Below are positions 38,740 through 48,494 of a stretch of 64,000 nt of DNA, piece by piece. A program made the translations under genes and the position numbers. Where the stretch lies: assembly GCF_000003855.2 (NCBI RefSeq), contig NW_003101672.1, forward strand, positions 581,483 to 645,482. Reading direction: 5' to 3'. Under the pieces are notes generated by a model, which worked only from the letters and a program-made list of their open reading frames with translations, was not told where the DNA came from and searched no databases. Numbering within the stretch: the first letter of the stretch is position 1; every line of letters starts with the position of its first letter. The DNA comes from Blastomyces gilchristii SLH14081 (taxonomy: Eukaryota; Ascomycota; Eurotiomycetes; Onygenales; Ajellomycetaceae).

Positions 38740-39255
38740 TGTGCATTCCCAGATCCCACCCGGAAGCCAACGGGAGGGAAACAGAAATGGAGAGTGTGGA
38801 AGTCGTGGTGTTTAGTTCAATGTGTAGCTGAGTTGCGGTGGATGAAAAGAAATTGGACGATCATAAATATTTCGGTTGGTCGGATGCCAAGCCTTGACGG
38901 GGCGTTTTTGAAGGCGGACGTTTTTTTTATTTCTTTAGCAGCAGAGCGACAAAAACACCACATTGATATTGAGCCCACCGAGCATTGGACATTTATTTAA
39001 ATTGTTATTCGATATCAGTGATAGCTCCAGAAGCAATGCAGGACTAGCTATTGACACCTGAATATTACTTTTGGAAAATATTTTCCAATCCCTTCCATTC
39101 CGCCAGCGGGGCAAACTGGCTGTTCTTGCGCGGTGCTTAGGGGCATGGATTAAATAAAATGTATATTTGGTGAGCTCATGCTCAAACAACTATTCTTGGG
39201 GTTGAGCTGACGTTGAATAATATGTCTATATAGACAGCTACAGTATCAATCAATC
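38740..39255. promoter_or_regulatory. Divergent promoter region between bS18m and the PPR gene
   Basis: 516 bp between two genes whose products both carry mitochondrial presequences, suggesting co-regulation. No specific factor site is identified. Confidence 0.5.
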
Positions 39256-41784
39256 ATGCGATCCTATCTCTCTCAAAGAACTTTTCGCGCAATCCTAAGA
39301 AACAAACCGTACTTTCACCTGCGATGCCGGCAACGGCTGGCGTTATCAGCTCCATCGTGTGCCGCCGAACGGCACTGCCTATATAAAATCCAGCGGAGGT
39401 ATCTGTTCGGCTTCCCTACAGTTAGCCCGACGGATATTCAGTCCGGGGACAAGCAGGGCCAATCAGTGGATCATGGGGGCCTGGCAATAAGGCAGTTGGC
39501 GGAAGCTTTGGAGGAGAAATCTCAATCGACGCCAGACGCAATCGCGAAGGCATTTTCATCTTTCATTCAACATCGACTCGAAAATCCTACAATTTTAACA
39601 GCGGCGCAAGCAAAATTCTTGTTATGGGCGTGGGAATATTTGGACAGTGCCGTAAAAGAAAATCAATCGGCGGGTTTGGATCTGAGTATCGCGGAACCTG
39701 AAGACATCTTAAATGCCCTGTCGCGATCACAATGGGAACACCACGCCAATAATGACGTAGCCACCCTTGCAAAGTCAGCTTTCCGGAAGATGTGCTCCCA
39801 GCTTGAACAAGAAGCCGCCGCTGAACCATTTCCTAGCCAGGAGGTTCTGTACGCATATTTGCATATCCTAGCGGCCACCGGGGAGATCCGCGAAGCGCTA
39901 CAAATAATTGACAATTACCGGTCATCTGCCCTCCGAAACGCAGGAATTGACCCTTGGATACCTGTGGCAAAGGGCGCTTTGAAAGCGGAACCAGGAGCTT
40001 TGAACAGAATCTTCCATCATATGACAACACATAGCATTCAACTAGACCAAAAGACCCAAGAGCTATTGACGGTGGCAGCTGCGAACGAGAGTGCGGGATT
40101 GGCATCTAAATATATCTACGAATACAAGACAAAGAACCCTTTCGAGCCTACTCTTGCTGCGACACTTGCCACTGCGAATGCTATGATTTGGCATGGCAAG
40201 GCCGGTTGGGCTAGAGACCTACTCACAGTTCCACGCCGGAATCCAACGCCGGAAGTCAGAGATGCAGTTTTGCTTCTAGCGGTCAGAAAAGGGCAAGAAG
40301 CAGATGTTGTTAACAAAAAACTGGTTGACCTGTGTAGCATAAATCCTGACTTGGGTTCGACCTTAACGATCGCTACTTTCAACAAGCTTTTGGAATTCAA
40401 GGTCCTCAAGCGCGAGTATAATGGCATTGACGAACTTATCTCACTTGCCAAGACATGGGGTCTAGAGCCAGATGCGTTTACGGGTATGTCGAGAGTTACT
40501 GCTCGCTTAGACGCTGGAGATGTTCCCGGCGCAATGTGTTTATGGGAGGAGCTTGATTTGGGCGAGCTGATTGAAGGGAAGGCTGTTACCTTGTGGAACA
40601 TAATTATGAGACAACTTTGTCAGGCAGCGCAAGCTGATCCTGAAGACGAGACCGTCCTAGCTTTCATCGACAGGCTCTTGGAATCAGAATGCCGCCTTGA
40701 GGCTGCTACTCTGGAAGAACTGTGCCGAATGCTGCTCCTCCGACATGACCTAGAGGGCATCTCAGAGCTACTAAGGCCATTCGTCAGCTCCTGCAGCGTA
40801 CCAGGGCTTTCACAGGTTCTAAAGCCGTTTGCACAATTTATTGCCGACCAAAAAGAGTCGGTCGAAACCGCCTGGGAGGTTCATGAGCTCCTGGCCCGTG
40901 CGGTCCCATACGCGCCCGTCGGGTTCTGGACGAATACCATGAAACAATTTTTCAAGCGCGGCCGTCCAGATCTGGCATGCCTTGCGTTTGGACATATGCG
41001 CAAGAAAGTAAACCCACAAGATCGACCTACAGCCCAAACGTACGCGATGTGTTTCCATGGCCTAGCTAAAACCGCTTATTCCGAAGGCATCTTCCTCGTG
41101 CACAACATGTTGAAGCTGGATGTCGAGGTGCAATGGACGAGAAGCTTACTGCACAAACTTATGGCTGCATATACTGCATGCGGAGATCCTGAGCAGGCAA
41201 TGGAGTTCTTCAGGCATATTCTGCATTCGGTGGAAGGCCCCTCTTACTATTCTATTACGCTATTTTTCCGGGCATGCGCGACCTATCGCAAGGGACTGCA
41301 GGAGGCAACCCAGATGGTGGAGAAGTTGAAATCGCTCAATCTCCCCCTGAACAGGAGGACTTATAATAACTATATCCGTGTGTTGAGTGCCCATGGCGAA
41401 CTTGAGCGTGCTTCAGAGGCTATCAGTGCTATGCGCGCAGAAACCGGAGAGAGCCCTACCGTTGCTACGTACGTGTTGCTAATCCGCTCCCCCCCCAACT
41501 TCCCCCTAACCCCCGTCTTCCCCTCACTATGACCAAAGTAGTAGCCTTTAACTAACCAAGACCCATCCCTCCTTATCTCCCACTGCAGTATCGGGCTCCT
41601 CTACAACGGCCTCCCTAACCAGAAATGGCGCGACCAAGCCGAGTCGTGGGCTAGGATAGCCTATCCAGATCTCTGGACCGAACTTGAAAAGTTACCCGCA
41701 ACCGTCGACGAGGATGGAATTCGCTCCTTTGACCTTGCCGATCGGGATGGAGATGGAAACTCCCAAGACTGGGCGGGAGAATGA
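39256..41784 (+). CDS. Mitochondrial pentatricopeptide-repeat protein, possibly CIA84-like
   Basis: Exon 1 39256-41468 and exon 2 41589-41784, 803 codons (802 aa). The first 45 residues are rich in Arg, Ser and Leu without acids (MRSYLSQRTFRAILRNKPYF..), a mitochondrial presequence. Alpha-helical repeats run through the protein, and clear PPR-like units lie near the C-terminus (LLHKLMAAYTACGDPEQAME; RRTYNNYIRVLSAHGELERA). Filamentous-fungal proteins of this type include complex I intermediate-associated protein 84, an assembly factor. I favour that on length and N-terminal resemblance, but the exact orthologue is uncertain. The intron (120 nt) has a GTACGT donor and a pyrimidine-rich acceptor region ending CTGCAG. 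The C-terminus is acidic. Confidence 0.8.
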
Positions 41785-43306
41785 TCATTGAGAAATAGTT
41801 TTCCTTACTTAGCCAGGAGGAGAGTGCGTGCAGCGGAAACTTAAAATCGATGGCGAACGTAACAGGGGCCGCAGTTAAGAGGATGCTTCGACCATGAGGT
41901 GTTGATAACGGACCTATGGCACCTGATGACGTTCCTCTGATTAGTTGCGATATGTATAGTACATATATTGTACTTTGGGTTTTTTTTTTTCCAACGCCAA
42001 GTGACCGGCGAGCAATGTGTGTGTGTGTACTACATATTCTTCGATGTACTGTACATCGTATGTTTGGAACCCATTTCGATTGGAAATTGGGCAGTTTCCG
42101 TTTATCCACTTGCTTTTATACATGTACATACATTACCTATATAACTGTATAATTTTGCTTTTCTAATATATAAAAAGCGACGGTGGGTTGAACTGCGTAC
42201 GAACAATATTACCCAGTATCCTCATTGCGGTAGACATACCTCCTCTCTAAGAAAAATCAATATCACAGACTATAACATCTAAAAGTATTGCCACTTTTAA
42301 TGAGGGATTTCACATCTCTGATGAATTTAGATGTCAAGCCTGGAAACATTATCACCTCTGTTAGAACTGGTGTCGTAAGGAAGAAACGACTTTTCTGGCT
42401 GAATGGTGAAAGAAGCACCGGAGTCGACTGGGATCATCCGCTATATATACATTTAGCTGAACTACACAAGAGGGAAAGAGAAGAAAAAAAATCTTTACAC
42501 AGAAGCTTCAACCGAGACGGACTCCTTTCATTCATCAACTTGAATTGATAGTGTTGAACAATTGAAGCAACAGGGGTGCTGTATAAAATTGAAGAACGCG
42601 GTCGATGGCCTTTATTGTTGTTTGAGCTGTCTGTGATGGGGATAAATAAACCCTTACTGGGTAGATGGAAAGGGATGCAGATGCGGACGCTCTCTAGGGA
42701 TGTTATTGACATGCACGGACGGGGACCAGAAGCGCGAGGGATATCAGGTGTAAAGGCGAGAACACGGGTGAAAAAAATCAATTGAAGACGACTGATTTTG
42801 ACTTTCAATTTTTTCTTTTTTCTTTTATCTTTTTCGTATTGTTTTGTTTTTGTTTTGGGCGTTCTAAGACCGGGAAAAGAAAACACACGCAAAAAACACC
42901 CATCCATCGTAAAATAAAATCTCACATTGCTTGGATTCCCGACAAGGCATTACAACAAGAAAAGAGGGCGAGAGATTTGTGGAAAAGGGGGTCGGAAAAA
43001 AGGAAGAGGGAAAAGAAGGAGAAACCCTCTCAACAAAATCGCAATGTTAATTTAGCCTTGCTACCTCATTATCAATTTCCCCCCCGTCTCAGTTAACGTC
43101 AAACATTTATTGAAGTTTATTTCCCACGTATTTTTTCTTCCCCTTCTTGCATAATAATGTGACTCTTATCATATGCTTTCGGGAGTGTTTGGACTAAGTT
43201 CGGACGGGTCATAGCATAGGTAGAGGGTTTTACTTTTCATTTATCGATAAATGCGGCGCGGGACGAAAGATGCGATTTGCTAAGAGGGGGAGGACGAGAG
43301 AAGGGT
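41785..43306. other. Convergent 3' spacer with microsatellites, no gene seen
   Basis: 1.5 kb between the PPR-gene and RPS29 stop codons. It contains a (GT)n run near 42016-42027, T-rich tracts at 42808-42860 and A/G-rich tracts near 42955-43030. Frames here are low-complexity and show no domain. Confidence 0.6.
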
Positions 43307-44039
43307 TCACCGGTACTAAATAAACGGAATTGATTAGTTTTCTTGTCTTGTTTCCCCATGGTTGCATGTGCCCTTTCTCAGTCCCATTTGCTTCCACGGA
43401 ATTGCGCTCTTGTCCGCAACGGATTGTGGTATCCTATTGCCAATTGCTATCTTGCCGGACGAAGGGTCTGTGAGGGTGCATATATATATTTCCAGAATCA
43501 ATAATTACCTTGACGAAGCCAATATCGGCGGCCTTCTCACGGAAGCACTACAACCCAGAAAGAGAAAACGTTAGCGACTTGAATTCCCAGTGCCGCGCCG
43601 CAACGCTTCTCAATATAAACTGAGGCGAAGCTATTGAATTGGAGTGTGTATTAGTTTTCGCTTACCTGACGGCAGACAATCAGACCATACTTGCGGATGA
43701 GACCGGCCTTGTGTGCGCAGACGCGGCTATATTATGTCGAAGAAATTTGCATAAATCAGTGAAACAGCTTCCAAAAATCCAAATCTGACATTTCTTCTCC
43801 CCGGTCCCCCACATTCCCCTCTCTTCCTGTATTTCCATCATCTCCAAATCACTTTCTCCTTTTTCCGTCATATAAAGTCTACCCCTCCGAAGAAGCCTAT
43901 TCCGAACCTCTTTTCCCGATCTCCTACTATCACTATTCCTCGGGGAGCGAAAAAGTGCATGGGTGATATATGCTTACCACTGGCGGCTTCCCTTGCCATA
44001 GGTCCTGGGACGACTGTAGTAAACGGAATCGTGCGTCAT
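43307..44039 (-). CDS. rps29: Cytosolic ribosomal protein S29 (uS14)
   Basis: Zinc-binding protein of the 40S subunit. Exons 44039-43978, 43726-43666, 43547-43509 and 43315-43307 give exactly 57 codons (56 aa), the universal eukaryotic S29 length. It opens MTHDSVYYSRPRTYGKGSRQ; the zinc ligands are Cys21, Cys24, Cys39 and Cys42; it ends IGFVKYR. The final exon is only nine nucleotides (Tyr, Arg, stop), placed by a CTAAT branch and TTTAG acceptor. Introns occupy 562 of 733 nt (251, 118 and 193), typical of ribosomal-protein genes. The gene is too short to stand out as an open frame and was found by its protein motif. Confidence 0.93.
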
Positions 44040-44457
44040 CTTGAGAAGATCGTGGAGGGATGGAGGGGATTGCTGGTCTTGTCGGGGTCGGAGTCGGTAT
44101 GTATCGTCGTCGGGCGTTGTCGAGAAGTGCAAGCGGTGGAGATAATTTTGATCGCGATTCTGTGTGTCCTTCGGCACGGCGGATTATGTAATGCTCCAGG
44201 CTGGGAGCTTTAAACCGGATTAAGAATGGCCACTGGGTTGCATCACGTGATTATACTCCTGACTGGAACTTGCAAGCAGAAAGATTAAAAAGAGCTTCCA
44301 ATTGGAGGCAACAGCGTGTGTTCGGATAGTCTGCTGAAGAATTGGAACATGATGCTGGAATACAGTATTTCTAGAATAAAAGGCTATTATAAAATCTAAT
44401 GGCAGGTTGACTCTCTTCCTTCATTGTTATGATATTCTTCACAGGCCCTTTGCGGAG

Positions 44458-44475
44458 TTAGGGTTTAAGCCCTAA
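44458..44475. promoter_or_regulatory. Inverted telobox-like element upstream of RPS29
   Basis: TTAGGGTTTAAGCCCTAA is an almost perfect inverted repeat of TTAGGG/CCCTAA about 420 bp upstream of the RPS29 start. AACCCTA-type boxes are known in ribosomal-protein promoters of several fungi and plants; its role here is inferred. Confidence 0.4.
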
Positions 44476-45613
44476 GTCTGGATCGGGGAATCGCCCAAAG
44501 CGGAAAACAGCTATTTCCTGTTTCCCTCATTTCTTCACTTGCTCAGGTCCATCTCCATTCTCTACAACGTTTCCAGACGAGTCTCTATTATGCAGCATAG
44601 TTCGCAAGCACATTTCGTTAGACGGCTCAAGAGTTCTGCAGAGAATGCTGAGGCTAAGGCATATTACTCATTTGGTTTTTGGGCGCGAGTGGCCATCGTC
44701 AACATGCGCTTCCAGCTTGAGCTCTGAAAATACACCGGGGGGGGGGGGGGGGCATCGAAACCTGCGCCGTTCTCCCACCAACCGATTGATTACCTGCCTG
44801 ACATCTAGCAAGATGCCGTAACATGTTGGGAGTCCTTTCACTGCTTGATAGAACTTGCGTGTTTCAGTGCAACAGGCTCTGGATGTTGCCGCCAGGGGAG
44901 CTCATTATTTTTAATATTCATTTCCTAGGGAAAGGGATATCTTAATGATGACAGATTAATTGAATCTGATCCCGCTTGAGGAACTATCATCACGGGTTGC
45001 AGTATTGGTAGCCCCATCTCAGTCATCAGAACGGGTTACATATTGGCGGCATTGGGGCAGGTTTTCTTTGCAATTGGATATCAGATAACTCAGCCACCAT
45101 AAGTTAACTTTAGTTTATAATAAGTTGAAAGGTGTTAGAAGGAAGGATTCATGTTCAGTGTGTATTATTATATATACTACTATATATAAATAATCTAGCT
45201 AGCGGTACGGTACGGCCTTTTTGAGTGTTGTTGATTTGCTTCTCTCCAACCGCTGAGGTTCGGCGGGAAAAAGATGGACATGGGCTTTGCTCAATCAAAA
45301 ATCAAATCTTCCCCCTTCCAACCCCTCGCCAACTTCAACCTCTTTCTAATATTCCCCCCAACCCTCTCGCACTTCTTTGCTTCCATCTCTCAGGATCCAA
45401 AGTCGCGAACATTTGAATTATTGCTATCTATCAAATTCGTGATAATCCCAACATTTTCTTTGCATCAAAACCAGCTCAAGGTGAGCGGCGCGTTTCTCCT
45501 CTTGTTATGGTCAATGTTTATCATGTTGCTTTGATTGCGCCGCCTCATCCCAGTCTCACAAATCGGTTGAACTCCATCAACCGCTGCCAGAGGCGCGCTC
45601 TGCCTAGCTAGCA

Positions 45614-45615
<2 letters not shown>

Positions 45616-45664
<49 letters not shown>
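45616..45664. repeat. 49-base T homopolymer
   Basis: An uninterrupted T run. Its true length is uncertain in any assembly. Confidence 0.9.
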
Positions 45665-46060
45665 CCATTACCCGCGAAAGGTTTGAAAATTCATTTCCGG
45701 TTCAAAAGCAAGGGGTGATTCTGCTTTCTCGCGGCTGTCGTCCCTACGCGATCATCTATAAAGCTCAGCGACGCGTAGATTTACCGCTACAAATCACTTC
45801 CTTGTTGTTTCCCCCCCCTCAAAGGCTCCGAAATGTTGTGAAAAATATATTAACAGGTGTCAAAAGCTTTAACTTGCTGCTTCCCCCATTATTATACCAA
45901 TAACTATCATATCATTATTTGATAACCGCCAAGTTTTAACTCAACAGAGTCACGTCTCCGCCCAGCGCGAGCAAAAACAACTCACCGAAACCACCCCAGT
46001 CCCCCATCCCAACCGTCAAATCCAATCTCAAACCAAGAAACAAAATAAAAAATAATTACA

Positions 46061-46468
46061 ATGGCAGTCACCCGCGGCGCAACCGGCAACGCGCGCCCCC
46101 GCATCATCGAACCGATCTCCACCTCCCCAGCCTCAAAGAAACGTCGTGCCAGCACCACCTCAAAGCCCAAGGCAGGCAAGGGCGAGCCAAAACAGAGCTC
46201 TAGCTCGGGCGCATCCAGCAAACGCGGGCCCAAACCTAAAGCATCGGCTGCAGCGGGCGTCACCAAGAAAGTTGCTAAGAGTGCAGCTGCAAAGACCAAG
46301 GGCGCGGGGAAGCCTGGCAGGAAACCAAAGGGGGTCGTAGCAAAGAGAGGGCCAAAGGCGAATAGCAAGGGTACTGCTGCGAGCGCGGCTGCTGAGTTGG
46401 CTGTATCTGATGCTGCCATGGCTCGTCCCGCGACTGCGCCGGCTGTGGCTGAAGTGACTGCAAACTAG
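46061..46468 (+). CDS. Small basic Ala/Lys/Pro-rich protein with AT-hook-like motifs
   Basis: A single-exon frame of 135 aa starting in a good context (ACAATGGC). It is highly basic with almost no hydrophobic core. GRP-like AT-hook cores occur at about 54-60 (KRGPKPK), 85-90 (PGRKPK) and 95-99 (KRGPK), embedded in Lys/Ala/Ser repeats reminiscent of histone H1 tails or HMGA proteins. A DNA- or chromatin-binding role in the nucleus is inferred. No globular winged-helix H1 domain is present. GC content (about 60 percent) is higher than the surroundings, supporting real coding sequence. I do not recognise a named orthologue. Confidence 0.65.
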   Translation: MAVTRGATGNARPRIIEPISTSPASKKRRASTTSKPKAGKGEPKQSSSSGASSKRGPKPKASAAAGVTKKVAKSAAAKTKGAGKPGRKPKGVVAKRGPKANSKGTAASAAAELAVSDAAMARPATAPAVAEVTAN

Positions 46469-47435
46469 AAGGGCTGATTGGGGAGGGAAGGGATCCGTTT
46501 GTGTGTATTATCTGTCTGAGCGCGGGAAGTTGATGATGTATGGATTCTTCTTTGTTGGGGAGGGAGGGTTGTATGTAATGGATCTGCTGGACTCATCTGG
46601 AATTTCTAGTTTTGCGTCTGTCCTTGCGCTTTTCTCATTTGATGTGTTGATGTGTTGATTTTTATTTTATTTCCCCCCCCCCCCTCCGTGCTTCCGAGAA
46701 TAATTTATGGTTTTCTCTCTTTTATTGAAGCCTCTACTATCTACTTTTTATGACAAGTGCATCCAAAAACCACTGTGCTTTCTCACTTCCCACGGTTCCA
46801 TATGTTTTGTTTTCCATTATTCGGCGTTTTGTCGTCCCCTTTTTTTTTTTTTTTTTTTTAAACAACAAACTGTACTCCGTATATTGTCAACTGTACTATC
46901 GAAGGAAAAGCGCGCAAGAAGAGGTTATCGCATGGGAAATGGGAAATGTGTGTCTCGCCAGACCGAATATTATCTTCTTCTTCTTCACAATATCCCCTAC
47001 GCCTCAATGCTTAAACCTCCATACTTGAACTCCATTACCTCCCAATTGAAGTCGGTCTGTCTGTCTTCCTCGTTCTTCTTTTTCTATCTCCTCCCCCTTT
47101 TCTCCCACCTCACCTCACCCTACCCTGCCCTACCTCACTCGCACAAGCTATCTATGAGATGATAACCCACGCTTTATGTCTAGACTCGACCCCCCCCCCC
47201 CCCCCCCCTTTCCCCCCGCGGGTCATCACGCCCATATCACCATATCACACTCCATCAACCAACCCAATTTATACCGGGGACATGAGCCTCCTTTTCATGG
47301 GGGAGACGAGGGGGGAATAAACATACATTTAAGATTACATTAAGATGGACGGGGATACTTGCGGCCTTATATACGTTATATATATATACAACGAACAACG
47401 ACGGCAAGATGAAGATACCGAGCAGTTCAAAGAAA

Positions 47436-47472
47436 GGGGAGGGGGGGAGGGGGGGAGGGGGGGAGGGGGGGG
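47436..47472 (+). repeat. G-tract repeat with quadruplex potential
   Basis: Runs of four to eight G separated by single A residues on the plus strand. This fits the G-quadruplex sequence pattern. Confidence 0.7.
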
Positions 47473-48165
47473 ATAGTATCCATTAACTAGTTGTTTTGAA
47501 CATCATCGCAATATCGTGCAATCTTTGCCTCCAGAAAGAAATAATAATAATCATAATAATAATAATAATAATCTAGAGCAAGCACCTTCTGCTTTTCTCC
47601 CGCGGAAAATGAAAATCGCTGGCTGGACGCTAGACGGAACTCTAGGGGTATGTATATACGTACTGTTTACGTATTGTACATGGTACATGTACGGCATCTA
47701 GCGGGCCCCGCCGTCGTCTACAAAACCCAGGAACCGGGAGGAGAGGAGAAAGACATCATGAGAGATACGGAGTAGGAGGTGAGTGTTGATGGAAAAGATT
47801 TGTTGTAGATTGGAGATGACGAGTAAACTAGTAACAACAATATTACGACGACGGGAGGATTGTGGCAAAATGGGGGAATACCACAACCAAAAAGGTAGGC
47901 TAGGTGTCTTGTTAGGGGGAGAAAAATGGCAGGGAGAGAGAGAGAGAGAGGTAAATGGTAAATAGGTATTCAGATATATACATGTGTACAATGCATGGTG
48001 AGGAAAGAAAAGAGTGATTTTGAGATATATATGCGATAATCATGTGTAGATTCCTGGGATTTATGGCATGAGAAGTTAAAAAGAAAACAGAACAAAAATA
48101 AAAATAAAACATTTGTTAAAACAATTATGAAATTCATTATTAACCCATGTACGGAGTAGTTAGTC

Positions 48166-48199
<34 letters not shown>

Positions 48200-48268
48200 G
48201 CTCGATTTGTTTTGATCGGGGAATCTTGTTTTCTTGTTCTGCTTTTTTGATTTGGATTTTGTTTTGAT

Positions 48269-48309
48269 GTAGGGGGTAGGGGGTAGGGGGTAGGGGGTAG
48301 GGGGTAGGG
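48269..48309 (+). repeat. Tandem 7-mer (TAGGGGG) array
   Basis: About six copies of TAGGGGG in head-to-tail order within the probable 3' UTR/downstream region of the dehydrogenase gene (C-rich on its sense strand). It is quadruplex-compatible and resembles but does not equal the telomere unit TTAGGG. Confidence 0.8.
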
Positions 48310-48494
48310 AGGGATAGCGAGTATTATTATTAATAGAGCATTTTTCTTGTCTTTTTTTTTTCTTATTTTTTTTTCTTTTTGTTTTTTGCCATTTAAATCC
48401 CGGTGTAGATATGCGGTGCAGCGCAAGACAGTCATCACTCCCCATTCTCTTGATCTTTCTTCTTTTTGGGGGGGGTTGTCAGAATAGATTAAAA

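Larger units (their letters stand above)
44040..46060. other. Divergent spacer between RPS29 and the AT-hook gene
   Basis: 2 kb without a recognised gene. Features: an inverted telobox-like pair at 44458-44475, a G16 run at 44737-44752, AT-rich text at 45100-45205 with TATATA repeats, and a 49-base T tract at 45616-45664. The last 130 bp before 46061 is A/C-rich, a probable leader of the AT-hook gene. Confidence 0.6.
46469..48494. other. Convergent 3' spacer rich in homopolymers and G-runs
   Basis: 2 kb between the AT-hook gene and the dehydrogenase stop. It holds T20 near 46840-46859, C19 at 47190-47208, GGGGGGA repeats at 47436-47472, (AAT)n near 47542-47572, an (AG)n run at 47934-47950, a 7-mer G-run array at 48269-48309 and three TACTCCGTA nonamers (46873, 47766, 48150). 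No coding content is supported. Confidence 0.65.

Noticed and set aside
48269..48309. A telomere or interstitial telomere repeat
   Set aside because: The unit is TAGGGGG, not TTAGGG, and it lies between ordinary genes.
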